Source of the DNA: Comamonadaceae bacterium
GTDB lineage: Bacteria > Pseudomonadota > Gammaproteobacteria > Burkholderiales > Burkholderiaceae_C
Direction of reading: 5' to 3'
NCBI GenBank assembly: GCA_947476465.1
Contig: CANJQN010000041.1
Coordinates: forward strand, 1 to 39,559
Length of the DNA: 39,559 bases
Shown in pieces: positions 32,313 through 39,559 of the stretch. The position numbers and the translations under genes were made by a program. The notes beneath the pieces were generated by a model. It saw nothing but the letters and a program-made list of their open reading frames with translations. It had not been told where the DNA came from and searched no databases. Within the stretch, counting starts at the first letter, position 1. Every line of letters begins with the position of its first letter.

Positions 32313-32786
32313 TCAAGCCTGCGCCAGGGCCAGCAGCGCCTGCCGGGCCTCTTGGCATACTGGGGCATAGCGTTCGTCCAGGGCGGACAAGGTGATGGCG
32401 GCCTCGAAGGCTTCGCGCGCCTGGACCGCTTCGCCCATCGCGACCAGGCATTCGCCAATGCGAAAGGCGCACAGTGCGTCGGTGGCGTCGAGCATCAACG
32501 CAACGCTGTAGAAGCCGCCAGCCGACTCCCACTGGCCCAGGTGATGAAGGCACCAGGCCAGCGCCAAGAGGAAGGCGCGCTCCCAGGGATCGTTGGCCAC
32601 CAGCACGAAGGCGTCGTCGAGGGCGTCTGCAAAGCGGCCGGCCTCGATGTCCTGGCAGACCGACTCGTACAAGGCGGCCAGCTGCCCGTCATCGAGCGTG
32701 GGCTCGGTCAGCGGCTGGGCCCCAAGATGCGTCAGCGCCTGCAGCACGCTCTGGGCTCCGGTCAGGTCCTGCGTGGTTCCGATCAT
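32313..32786 (-). CDS. SycD/LcrH/CesD-like TPR chaperone
   Basis: A 157-residue acidic, all-helical protein with three tandem TPR-like repeats at about 38-71, 72-105 and 106-139. The pattern matches class II type III secretion chaperones: LYESVCQDIEAGRFADALDD, then DPWERAFLLALAWCLHHLGQ, FYSVALMLDATDALCAFRIG and ECLVAMGEAVQAREAFEAA. Such chaperones hold translocators before secretion. The ribosome site CAGGAGG is strong. Upstream is an AT-rich stretch with a 12-base imperfect direct repeat. Partner and function are inferred from family resemblance; a generic TPR protein is the alternative. Confidence 0.72.
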   Translation of the reverse strand: MIGTTQDLTGAQSVLQALTHLGAQPLTEPTLDDGQLAALYESVCQDIEAGRFADALDDAFVLVANDPWERAFLLALAWCLHHLGQWESAGGFYSVALMLDATDALCAFRIGECLVAMGEAVQAREAFEAAITLSALDERYAPVCQEARQALLALAQA

Positions 32787-32795
32787 GGAAACCTC

Positions 32796-32833
32796 CTGAT
32801 GAGTTAGCCCTTTTTATACATCTGATGAGCTAA
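32796..32833 (-). promoter_or_regulatory. Promoter region with direct repeat before the chaperone gene
   Basis: CTGATGAGTTAG (32796-32807) and CTGATGAGCTAA (32822-32833) form a direct repeat, 10 of 12 identical, spaced 26 bases start to start. Between them the minus strand has TATAAA, a good -10. The stretch is AT-rich compared with its surroundings. It looks like an operator flanking a promoter; no regulator is identified. The divergent amidotransferase gene starts 65 bases further on. Confidence 0.45.
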
Positions 32834-32897
32834 ATTGAATACGGAGTAATTCTGGAGATTCATGACGGGGTGCTGATGGGGAAAGCACAATCAGGCC

Positions 32898-33662
32898 ATG
32901 TGCCAACTGCTTGGGATGAACTGCAACACGCCAACCGACGTGACCTTCAGCTTCACGGGTTTCGCCCAGCGCGGCGGGCGCACTGACCACCACAAGGATG
33001 GCTGGGGCATCGCCTTCTTCGAGGGGCTGGGTCTGCGCCACTTCGTGGACCACCTGCCCGCCTGCGACTCACCGGTGGCCGAGCTGATCCAGCGTTACCC
33101 CATCAAGAGCCGCAACGTCATCGCGCACATCCGCAGGGCGACGCAAGGTGTGGTGGCGCGGGAGAACTGCCACCCCTTCGTGCGGGAGCTGTGGGGCCAC
33201 TACTGGGTGTTCGCGCACAACGGCGACCTCCAGGGCTTCCACCCGCGCCTGCATGGCGCGTTCCGGCCGGTGGGCGACACCGACAGCGAGCGGGCCTTTT
33301 GCTGGCTGATGCAGGAGGTGGCCAAATCCCATGCCGGCGTGCCCAGCGTGGCCGAACTCACGCTCACGCTGCGCGAGCTGGTGCCGCAGGTCGCGCAGCA
33401 TGGGCCGTTCAACTTTCTGCTGTCCAACGGCCAGGCCTTGTGGGCGCATTGCTCTACCAACCTGGTTCACGTCGAACGCCGGCACCCCTTTGCCCATGCC
33501 CAGCTACAGGACGAAGACCTGGCGGTCGATTTTTCGCACCACACCTCGCCCAACGACAGAGTGGCGGTGGTGGTGACGGCGCCGCTGACCACCAACGAGC
33601 ACTGGATCGCCTTCGCGCCGGGACAGTTGCGGGTGTTCGTGGACGGGGAGCGGGTGGGGTAG
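32898..33662 (+). CDS. Class II glutamine amidotransferase (YafJ-like)
   Basis: A 254-residue Ntn-type glutaminase domain. Cys2 (MCQLLGMNCN) is the nucleophile after removal of Met. Other conserved parts are GGRTDHHKDGWGIAFFEG, NVIAHIRRATQGVVARENCH, the oxyanion segment FAHNGDLQGFHPR, and DTDSERAFCWLM. The synthase partner is unknown; stand-alone YafJ-type proteins have no agreed role. CACAAT ends six bases before the ATG and no ribosome site is present. Confidence 0.9.
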   Translation: MCQLLGMNCNTPTDVTFSFTGFAQRGGRTDHHKDGWGIAFFEGLGLRHFVDHLPACDSPVAELIQRYPIKSRNVIAHIRRATQGVVARENCHPFVRELWGHYWVFAHNGDLQGFHPRLHGAFRPVGDTDSERAFCWLMQEVAKSHAGVPSVAELTLTLRELVPQVAQHGPFNFLLSNGQALWAHCSTNLVHVERRHPFAHAQLQDEDLAVDFSHHTSPNDRVAVVVTAPLTTNEHWIAFAPGQLRVFVDGERVG

Positions 33663-33685
33663 CCGGCTGGACCTCGCTTCTGGAT

Positions 33686-33749
33686 CCCCGCCTTCGCGCA
33701 CTGGTGTCCGGAATAGATTCAAGTAGTCGTCATCCCCGCGAAGGCGGGG
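33686..33749. repeat. REP-like inverted repeat between convergent genes
   Basis: CCCCGCCTTCGCG at 33686-33698 has its exact reverse complement at 33737-33749, 38 bases apart. The second arm also forms its own small hairpin (CCCCGC-GAAG-GCGGGG) after GTCAT. This is the proteobacterial GTCATyCCCGCGAAGGCGGGA type of intergenic repeat. It lies between the convergent amidotransferase and gshB genes and may act as a two-way terminator. Confidence 0.65.
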
Positions 33750-33760
33750 GACGGCCCGTC

Positions 33761-34711
33761 TCACCCCGCGCCCATCGCCGCTTCCAGCGCGTCGACGAAC
33801 ATCGCCGCCACGTCAAAGCCGGTCTGGTCGGTGATTTCCACGAAGCAGGTCGGGCTGGTGACATTGATCTCGGTGAGGCAATCGCCAATCACGTCCAGCC
33901 CCACCAGCAGCAAGCCGCGCGCGGCCAGCACCGGCCCGAGCGCCTCGGCGATCTCGCGGTCGCGCGCCGACAGCGGTTGCGCCACACCTTTGCCGCCGGC
34001 CGCCAGGTTGCCGCGAACCTCGCCGCCCTGCGGGATGCGCGCCAGGCAGTACGGCACAGGCTTGCCGCCGATCACCAGCACACGCTTGTCGCCCAGGGTG
34101 ATCTCGGGCACGAAACGCTGCACCATGATCGTCGTGGCGCCGCCGGCGTTGAGCGTCTCGGTGATCGAGCCCAGGTTCAGGCCGTCCGGGCCGACGCGGA
34201 AGATGCCCATGCCGCCCATGCCGTCCAGAGGTTTGAGGATGATGTCGCGGTGCTCGGCATGGAAGCGCCGCACCTCCAGCGGATCGCGGGTCACTAGCGT
34301 AGGGCTGGTGAACCGCGCGAACTCCATGATGGCGAGCTTTTCCGGATGCTCGCGCAGGGCCGAAGGCCGGTTGAACACGCGCGCGCCCTCGCGCTGGGCC
34401 TGCTCCAGCATGTGCGTGGCGTAGAAGAACTCGCTGTCGAAGGGCGGGTCCTTGCGCATCACGATGGCGTCGAACTCGTGCAGCGCCCGCAGCGGCGTGG
34501 CGTGTTCGACGAACCATTCGTCCTGCGCGCCGGTGAGCACGATCTCGCGCACCAGGGCATGCACCACCCCACCGGAGCGCCAGGCCAGGTGCCGCGGTTC
34601 GCAGGCGAAGAGGCGGTGGCCGCGGCGCTGCGCCTCGCGCATCATGGCGAAGGTGCTGTCCTTGTAGATCTTGAAGGACTCGAGCGGATCGGCGACGAAC
34701 AAAAGATTCAT
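33761..34711 (-). CDS. gshB: Glutathione synthetase
   Basis: ATP-grasp ligase that adds glycine to gamma-glutamylcysteine. From the ATG at 34711 the product has 316 residues, the usual length. Motifs are VADPLESFKIYKDSTFAMMR, VMRKDPPFDSEFFYATHMLE, ILKPLDGMGGMGIF (ATP-binding loop), RFVPEITLGDKRVLVIGG, RGNLAAGGKG and DVIGDCLTEINVTSPT (metal ligands). The start overlaps the kup stop by 4 bases, and gshA lies upstream of kup, so the three genes probably form one transcript. Confidence 0.97.
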   Translation of the reverse strand: MNLLFVADPLESFKIYKDSTFAMMREAQRRGHRLFACEPRHLAWRSGGVVHALVREIVLTGAQDEWFVEHATPLRALHEFDAIVMRKDPPFDSEFFYATHMLEQAQREGARVFNRPSALREHPEKLAIMEFARFTSPTLVTRDPLEVRRFHAEHRDIILKPLDGMGGMGIFRVGPDGLNLGSITETLNAGGATTIMVQRFVPEITLGDKRVLVIGGKPVPYCLARIPQGGEVRGNLAAGGKGVAQPLSARDREIAEALGPVLAARGLLLVGLDVIGDCLTEINVTSPTCFVEITDQTGFDVAAMFVDALEAAMGAG

Positions 34712-36576
34712 ATGGCGACTTTGGATCCCAGTTCCACCACCGCGTTGTTCGGCAGCTTCAGGAAGTCGGCTGCGGCGCTGGCGTTGTGGTGCATCTGGGC
34801 AAAAAGTTTCTCGCGCCATGGCGCCATGCCGCCGCCCACGGTGGGCACGACCACGTCGCGCGACAGGAAATAGCTGGTGGCCATCGGATCGAGCTCGCAG
34901 CCCTGGCTGCGCATCTGCTGCAGCGCGCGCGGCACGTCCGGGTCGTTCTTGAAACCATAGTGAATGATCACCTGCCAGCAGTCGCGGCCCAGCGGCTCCA
35001 CGTCGAGCCGCCGGCTGATGCCGACCCAGGGCACCTCGTGGTTGCGCACGGTGACGAACAGGTTCTGCTCGTGCAGCACCTTGTTGTGCTTGAGGTTGTG
35101 CAGCAGCGCATTGGGCACCGACCCCGGTTCCGCGGTGAGGAAAATCGCGGTGCCCTGAACGCGGGTGGGCGGGCTGACGAAAACGGCGTCAAGAAAGCTG
35201 CGCAGCTCGATCGCGTCGGTCTTGAGCGCCTCTTTGAGGATGGCGCGCCCCTTGTTCCACGTCATCATCAGGATGAAGATGGCGCCGCCGATCAGCAGCG
35301 GGAACCAGCCGCCAGCGAAGAACTTCAGCATGTTGGACGCAAAGAACGTGAGGTCGACCACGAAGAACACCCCGGTGGCGCCGATGCACAGCCACAGCGG
35401 ATAGCCCCAGCCGTAGCGGATCACGAAGAAGGTGAGGATGGTGGTGATCAGCATGTCGAGCGTGACCGCGATGCCGTAGGCCGCCGCCAGGTTGCTCGAC
35501 GAGCGGAACATCACCACGGCCAGCACGATGGCCACGAACAGGCCCCAGTTGACCAGGGGCAGGTAGATCTGGCCAGTGTCGCGCACGCTGGTGTGCTGCA
35601 CGTTCAGCCGCGGCAGATACCCCAGCTGGATCACCTGCTTGGTGACGCTGAAGGCGCCGGTGATCAGGGCCTGCGAGGCGATCACCGTGGCGGCGGTGGC
35701 CAGGCCGACCATCGGCAGCAAGGCCCAGTCGGGCGCCATGTAATAAAACGGGTTCGTCACCGCCTCCGGGTTCGACAGCAGCAAGGCGCCCTGGCCGAAG
35801 TAGTTGAGCGTGAGGGCCGGCATCACCACGCTGAACCAGGCCAGGCGAATCGGCTTCTTGCCGAAGTGCCCGAGGTCGGCGTAAAGCGCCTCCGCCCCCG
35901 TGACCACCAGCACCACGGCGCCCAGGACGATGAAGGTGATGCCAGGAAAGGCCACCATGAAGCCCACTGCGTGGTGCGGGCTGATCGCTTGAAGGATCTC
36001 GGGATGCCGCAGGATCTGCGACACGCCCAGCACCGCCAGCACCGCGAACCACACCAGCGTGATCGGGCCGAAAAACCGCCCGATGCCAGCGGTGCCGCGC
36101 TTTTGCACAATGAACAGGCCCAGCAAGATGACGAGCGTGAGCGGTATCACCAGGCTCTTGAAGCGCGGCGACACCACCTCCAGGCCTTCGACCGCCGACA
36201 GGACCGAGATCGCCGGCGTGATGACGCCGTCGCCGTAGAACAGGCAGGTGCCGAAAATGCCCACCGCCAGGAGCACGCTGCGCACCCGGGGCTTGTCCTT
36301 GACCGCCTGGGATGCCAGGGCCAGCATGGCGACCAGCCCGCCCTCGCCGTTGTTGTCGGCGCGCAGCACCAGCACCACGTACTTGAGCGAGACGATCACC
36401 GTGAGCGTCCAGAACAGGATCGACAAGATGCCGTAGATATTGGCATGGGTGAACGGCACGTGGCCGGAGCCGAACACCTCTTTCATCGCATACAGCACGC
36501 TGGTGCCGATGTCGCCGTAGACGACGCCGATGGCGCCGAGGGTCAGCACGGGAAGAGACGATTTGGAGCGTTGCAC
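34708..36576 (-). CDS. kup: Low-affinity potassium transporter Kup
   Basis: A 622-residue inner-membrane K+/H+ symporter of the Kup/HAK family, with about 12 membrane spans and a cytoplasmic C-terminal domain (about 460-622). The family start LTLGAIGVVYGDIGTSVLYA is clear, as are FYGDGVITPAISVLSAVEGL, LVVTGAEALYADLGHFGKKP and AYGIAVTLDMLITTILTFFV. It lies between gshA (77 bases upstream) and gshB (4-base overlap). Glutathione and potassium are linked physiologically in proteobacteria, but whether the operon reflects this is unknown. Confidence 0.96.
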   Translation of the reverse strand: MQRSKSSLPVLTLGAIGVVYGDIGTSVLYAMKEVFGSGHVPFTHANIYGILSILFWTLTVIVSLKYVVLVLRADNNGEGGLVAMLALASQAVKDKPRVRSVLLAVGIFGTCLFYGDGVITPAISVLSAVEGLEVVSPRFKSLVIPLTLVILLGLFIVQKRGTAGIGRFFGPITLVWFAVLAVLGVSQILRHPEILQAISPHHAVGFMVAFPGITFIVLGAVVLVVTGAEALYADLGHFGKKPIRLAWFSVVMPALTLNYFGQGALLLSNPEAVTNPFYYMAPDWALLPMVGLATAATVIASQALITGAFSVTKQVIQLGYLPRLNVQHTSVRDTGQIYLPLVNWGLFVAIVLAVVMFRSSSNLAAAYGIAVTLDMLITTILTFFVIRYGWGYPLWLCIGATGVFFVVDLTFFASNMLKFFAGGWFPLLIGGAIFILMMTWNKGRAILKEALKTDAIELRSFLDAVFVSPPTRVQGTAIFLTAEPGSVPNALLHNLKHNKVLHEQNLFVTVRNHEVPWVGISRRLDVEPLGRDCWQVIIHYGFKNDPDVPRALQQMRSQGCELDPMATSYFLSRDVVVPTVGGGMAPWREKLFAQMHHNASAAADFLKLPNNAVVELGSKVAI

Positions 36577-36653
36577 GAGTCGGGTACCGCGTCGCCTTAC
36601 CGGGGCGCGGCCTGTTGTTGTTCAGGTGAGCATTGTGCGCCGCCGGCTACGGC

Positions 36654-37949
36654 TCACTCGTAGACTTCCATCTCTGGATCGGTGGACTCTAGCTCATAGC
36701 TGGCGGCCAGCATCGCAAGCCGGCCGATCACGCCGTACATGTAGAAGCGGTTGGGCGCGCTGGCGCCCGGCTTGGAGCCCGGCTGCGGCAGGCGCGTGCT
36801 CTCGGCGAAGGCCAGCGGCACGAAGCTCGCGCCGGGAGCATTGAGGTTCTCGTCGACGCCGCGCTCGGCATGCACCCGGTAGAAACCGCCGACCACATAA
36901 CGGTCCATCATGTAGACGACAGGCTCGGCCACGGCGTCGTGAATGCGCTCGTTGGTCAGCACGCCCTCCTGGATGATCACCTCGCTGACCTCCTGGCCGT
37001 CCTTGATCACGCTCATCTTGTTGCGCGTGCGGCGGTTGATCTGCTCGAGGTCCTTCACGTCGCGCACGGTCATGATGCCCATGCCGTAGGTGCCGTTGTC
37101 GGCCTTGACGATCGCGAAGGGCTTTTCGTTGATGCCGTATTCCTTGTACTTCCTGCGCACCCGCGTCAGCACGGCATCGACATTGGTGCGCAGGCATTCC
37201 ATCCCGGCGCTCTCGCCGAAGTTCACCTCGCCGCAGCGGCTGAACAGCGGATTGACCAGCCAGGGGTCGATGCCAAGCATCTTGCCGAAGCGCTTGGACA
37301 CTTCCTCGTAGCTCTGGAAATGCCGGCTCTTGCGCCGCACGCTCCAGCCGGCATGCAGCGGCGGCAGCAGGTACTGCTCGTGCAGGTCTTCCAGGATGCC
37401 CGGCGCGCCGGCCGACAGGTCGTTGTTGAGCAAGATGGTGCAGGGGTCGAAGTCCTTGAGCCCCAGCCGGAACTGGCTGCGCACCACCGGCTCCAGCGTG
37501 ATCGTCTCGCCGCCCGGGATCTCGAAGGCGGTGGGCTCCTTGATGTCCGGGCTGACGGAGCCGATGCGCACGTTGAGCCCGGCCATGTGAAAGATGCGCT
37601 GCAGCTGCGCCAGGTTGGCCAGGTAAAAGGTGTTGCGGGTGTAGTTTTCCGGAATGATCAGCAGGTTCTTGGCCTCGGGGCAGATCTTCTCGATGGCCGC
37701 CATGGCCGCCTGCACGGCCAGCGGCAGCATCGCTTGCGTGAGGTTGTTCCAGCCGCCCGGAAACAGGTTGGTGTCGACCGGCGCGAGCTTGAAGCCGGCG
37801 TTTCGAATGTCCACCGAGGTATAGAACGGCGGCGTGTGCTCCATCCACTCGAGGCGGAACCAGCGCTCGATGGCCGGCATGGACTCGAGCACGCGTTGCT
37901 CAAGCTCGTTGATCGGCCCCGACAGGGCCGTGATGAGGTGGGGAACCAT
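36654..37949 (-). CDS. gshA: Glutamate-cysteine ligase (proteobacterial GshA type)
   Basis: Forms gamma-glutamylcysteine, the first step of glutathione synthesis. The 431 residues starting MVPHLITALSG match the form typical of beta- and some gammaproteobacteria, which differs from E. coli GshA. Characteristic parts are ERWFRLEWMEHTPPFYTSVD, DTNLFPGGWNNLTQAM, ILLNNDLSAGAPGILED, KADNGTYGMGIMTV and VVYMMDRYVVGGFYRVHAER. AAGGA lies nine bases before the ATG. proA ends 26 bases upstream on the same strand, and kup and gshB follow. Confidence 0.95.
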   Translation of the reverse strand: MVPHLITALSGPINELEQRVLESMPAIERWFRLEWMEHTPPFYTSVDIRNAGFKLAPVDTNLFPGGWNNLTQAMLPLAVQAAMAAIEKICPEAKNLLIIPENYTRNTFYLANLAQLQRIFHMAGLNVRIGSVSPDIKEPTAFEIPGGETITLEPVVRSQFRLGLKDFDPCTILLNNDLSAGAPGILEDLHEQYLLPPLHAGWSVRRKSRHFQSYEEVSKRFGKMLGIDPWLVNPLFSRCGEVNFGESAGMECLRTNVDAVLTRVRRKYKEYGINEKPFAIVKADNGTYGMGIMTVRDVKDLEQINRRTRNKMSVIKDGQEVSEVIIQEGVLTNERIHDAVAEPVVYMMDRYVVGGFYRVHAERGVDENLNAPGASFVPLAFAESTRLPQPGSKPGASAPNRFYMYGVIGRLAMLAASYELESTDPEMEVYE

Positions 37950-37975
37950 GCGGCCTTTTCCTTCAATGACTGGGC

Positions 37976-39256
37976 TCAGCCCCGGACTTCGCCTTCGCCC
38001 AGCACGATCCACTTGACCGAGGTGAGCCCCTCCAAGCCTACTGGCCCGCGGGCATGAAACTTGTCGGTGCTGATGCCGATCTCGGCGCCCAGGCCGTACT
38101 CGAACCCATCCGCGAAGCGGGTGCTCGCATTCACCATCACGCTAGCCGAGTCGACCTCACGCAGGAAGCGTTGGGCGTGCATGTGGTCACGTGTGAGGAT
38201 GGCGTCGGTGTGGTGGCTGCCATAGTGGTTGATGTGGGCGATGGCCTCGTCGAGGCCGGCCACCACCTTCACCGAGATGATGGGCGCGAGGTATTCCTCG
38301 AACCAGTCTTGCTCGGTCGCATCGGCCAGCCGGGCGCCCGGCACCGACTGCAGCAGGGCCCGGCCCTCGGCATCGCAGCGCATCTCGACGCCCTTGGCGG
38401 CGAACACCGCGCCGATCTTGGGCAAGAATTCTCGGGCCACGCCCCGCGCCACCAGCAGGCCTTCGCTGGCGTTGCAGGGGCTGTATTTCTGGGTCTTGGC
38501 GTTGTCGGCCACCATCACGGCCATGTCGATGTCGCAGGGGTCGTCGACGTAGGTGTGGCAATTGCCGTCCAGGTGCTTGATGACGGGCACCTTGGCCTCG
38601 CGGCTGATGCGCTCGATCAGGCCCTTGCCGCCGCGCGGGATGATCACATCCACATACTGTGGCATGGCGATCAGCTGGCCCACGGCCGCGCGGTCGGTGG
38701 TCTGCACCAGTTGCACGGCCTGCGCCGGCAGCCCGGCATCGGTCAGGGCCTGCTGCACCAGCGCGGCCAGCGCCTTGTTTGAATCAATGGCCTCGGAGCC
38801 GCCGCGCAGGATGCAGGCATTGCCGCTCTTGATCGACAGGCTGGCGGCCTCGATGGTGACATTGGGCCGGCTCTCGAAGATCATGCCGAACACGCCCAGA
38901 GGCACGCGCATCTGGCCCACGCGGATGCCGCTGGGCTGCTGCTTCAGGCCCATGACCTCGCCGATGATCTCCGGCATGGCGGCCAGCTGCTCGCAGCCTT
39001 GGGCCACGGTGTCCAGCACCTTGGGGGTCAGGCGCAGCCGGTCGACCAGGGGCTCGGCCAAGCCGGCGGCGGTGGCCCGCGACAGGTCTTTCGCGTTGTG
39101 TTCGGCCAGGGCCGCGGTGTTGTCGCGCAGCAGCATGGCCAGGCGGCGCAGGGCGCGATTTTTCTGTGCGGCCGGAGCGGCGGCCATGCGGGCGGACGCC
39201 TGCCGGGCTTGCAGGCCCAGCGTCTGCATGTACTCGCCGATGTTGAGGGCGTTCAT
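37976..39256 (-). CDS. proA: Gamma-glutamyl phosphate reductase
   Basis: NADPH-dependent reduction of gamma-glutamyl phosphate to the semialdehyde in proline synthesis. The chosen ATG at 39256 gives 426 residues, the normal length; an ATG three codons earlier is possible. Motifs are QMRVPLGVFGMIFESRPNVT, SGNACILRGGSEAIDSN, VIIPRGGKGLIERI, the catalytic-Cys segment KYSPCNASEG, and FADGFEYGLGAEIGISTDK. There is no ribosome site; GACAAT ends seven bases before the ATG. The upstream open frame is not family-like. Confidence 0.96.
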   Translation of the reverse strand: MNALNIGEYMQTLGLQARQASARMAAAPAAQKNRALRRLAMLLRDNTAALAEHNAKDLSRATAAGLAEPLVDRLRLTPKVLDTVAQGCEQLAAMPEIIGEVMGLKQQPSGIRVGQMRVPLGVFGMIFESRPNVTIEAASLSIKSGNACILRGGSEAIDSNKALAALVQQALTDAGLPAQAVQLVQTTDRAAVGQLIAMPQYVDVIIPRGGKGLIERISREAKVPVIKHLDGNCHTYVDDPCDIDMAVMVADNAKTQKYSPCNASEGLLVARGVAREFLPKIGAVFAAKGVEMRCDAEGRALLQSVPGARLADATEQDWFEEYLAPIISVKVVAGLDEAIAHINHYGSHHTDAILTRDHMHAQRFLREVDSASVMVNASTRFADGFEYGLGAEIGISTDKFHARGPVGLEGLTSVKWIVLGEGEVRG

Positions 39257-39263
39257 GACTACC

Positions 39264-39269
39264 ATTGTC
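39264..39269 (-). promoter_or_regulatory. -10-like element for proA (leaderless start)
   Basis: GACAAT on the minus strand is followed by seven bases (GGTAGTC) and the proA ATG. No ribosome site is present. Confidence 0.35.
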
Positions 39270-39296
39270 TCACCGGCCAGCGGCGGCTGCGGATGT

Positions 39297-39312
39297 GGCT
39301 TTGCCGGGCCGC
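39297..39312. repeat. Intergenic repeat, copy 2 (16-mer shared with 22240)
   Basis: GGCTTTGCCGGGCCGC, identical to 22240-22255 and in the same orientation relative to the adjoining minus-strand genes. Flanks differ after the 16-mer. It is probably part of a dispersed intergenic element of this genome. Confidence 0.5.
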
Positions 39313-39559
39313 GGGTCGGCGAGTCCGTGGGTCTCCGGGTCTCCGGGGGAGAACGCGCTGCGCGCCTGGGGCGTGCGGACCGTGTCGCGCCGGAATGGCG
39401 TGGGCCTTGTTGAGTTCGGTCGCGCGTGAAAAATGACCGGGCCTGATCCGGCGCGAAACCTTCACGAACGTGTGCGCGAGGCGCGGGTGGGGCCGGCAGG
39501 CGGAGGGACCCGTCGGTCCGTGCGCGGGAGCGCACTGGACCATCGGGAGGAGCCTGCCG

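Larger units (their letters stand above)
39257..39559. other. Upstream region of proA without a recognised gene
   Basis: These 303 bases hold a candidate -10 (GACAAT at 39269-39264, minus strand), the second copy of a 16-mer intergenic repeat (39297-39312), and a short tandem GGGTCTCC GGGTCTCC near 39328-39345. The open frames present are GC-rich and look non-coding. Beyond about 39400 I see no recognisable feature. Confidence 0.4.

Noticed and set aside
34786..36663. A 625-codon open frame on the plus strand opposite kup
   Set aside because: It is the antisense shadow of a clear Kup gene in high-GC DNA; the translation is rich in His, Gln, Arg and Ala without any domain.
39257..39535. 93-codon extension of the proA frame
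   Set aside because: GC-rich, low-complexity translation with no family match; ProA homologues start at the ATG at 39256.

Overview
The window is a high-GC chromosomal segment of a betaproteobacterium. It most likely belongs to Burkholderiales, family Comamonadaceae. The grounds are gene order (tRNA Tyr-Gly-Thr, which usually precedes tuf; trpE-trpG-trpD-trpC-ung; lptA-lptB-rpoN; argS-SPOR-dsbA; gshA-kup-gshB-proA), the proteobacterial-type GshA, and intergenic palindromes of a kind common in that family. Genus assignment is not possible by eye. No rRNA, insertion sequence, CRISPR array, integrase or replication origin was seen.

Layout. 1-430: three tRNA genes on the minus strand. 516-6318: tryptophan synthesis and repair genes, all minus. 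gph is followed by a candidate trp leader peptide with two Trp codons, then trpE, trpG, trpD, trpC and ung. 6379-9735: a large-subunit catalase with a C-terminal DJ-1-like domain, an unlisted 40-residue membrane peptide just upstream of it, a small hydrophilic ORF, and rpe. 9777-12375: apaG, then a lower-GC islet with an Mrr-type nuclease whose start codon is out of frame across an A6 tract, behind an overlapping RelE/HigB-like toxin and HTH antitoxin pair, then an unknown helical protein. 12538-16746 (plus): thiL, a secreted nuclease, pgpA, pncC and a membrane-anchored glutamate-synthase-like FMN protein, closely packed or overlapping. 16767-22163 (minus): lptA-lptB-rpoN-rlmL-PIN-SEC-C, all overlapping or nearly so. 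22315-25345 (minus): argS, a SPOR protein and a DsbA-type oxidase. 25439-30307: a PsiF-like periplasmic protein, a LysR regulator divergent from malate synthase G, a C-terminal-only DUF1631 protein and a CWC cysteine-rich protein. 30312-32786 (minus): a TPR protein resembling type III secretion translocator chaperones (SycD/LcrH/CesD) and, 24 bases downstream, a 658-residue protein with a Pro/Ala-rich N-terminus and three hydrophobic segments. This pair is the most unusual content. 32898-39256: a class II glutamine amidotransferase, then glutathione synthesis interleaved with a potassium transporter (gshA, kup, gshB), and proA.

Most genes are housekeeping: amino-acid, glutathione, thiamine and phospholipid metabolism, and LPS export. 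The accessory pieces are the toxin-antitoxin/Mrr islet and the orphan chaperone/partner pair. A recurring pattern also stands out. About eleven starts without a Shine-Dalgarno sequence have a -10-like hexamer ending 6 to 8 bases before the ATG, which suggests leaderless transcripts.
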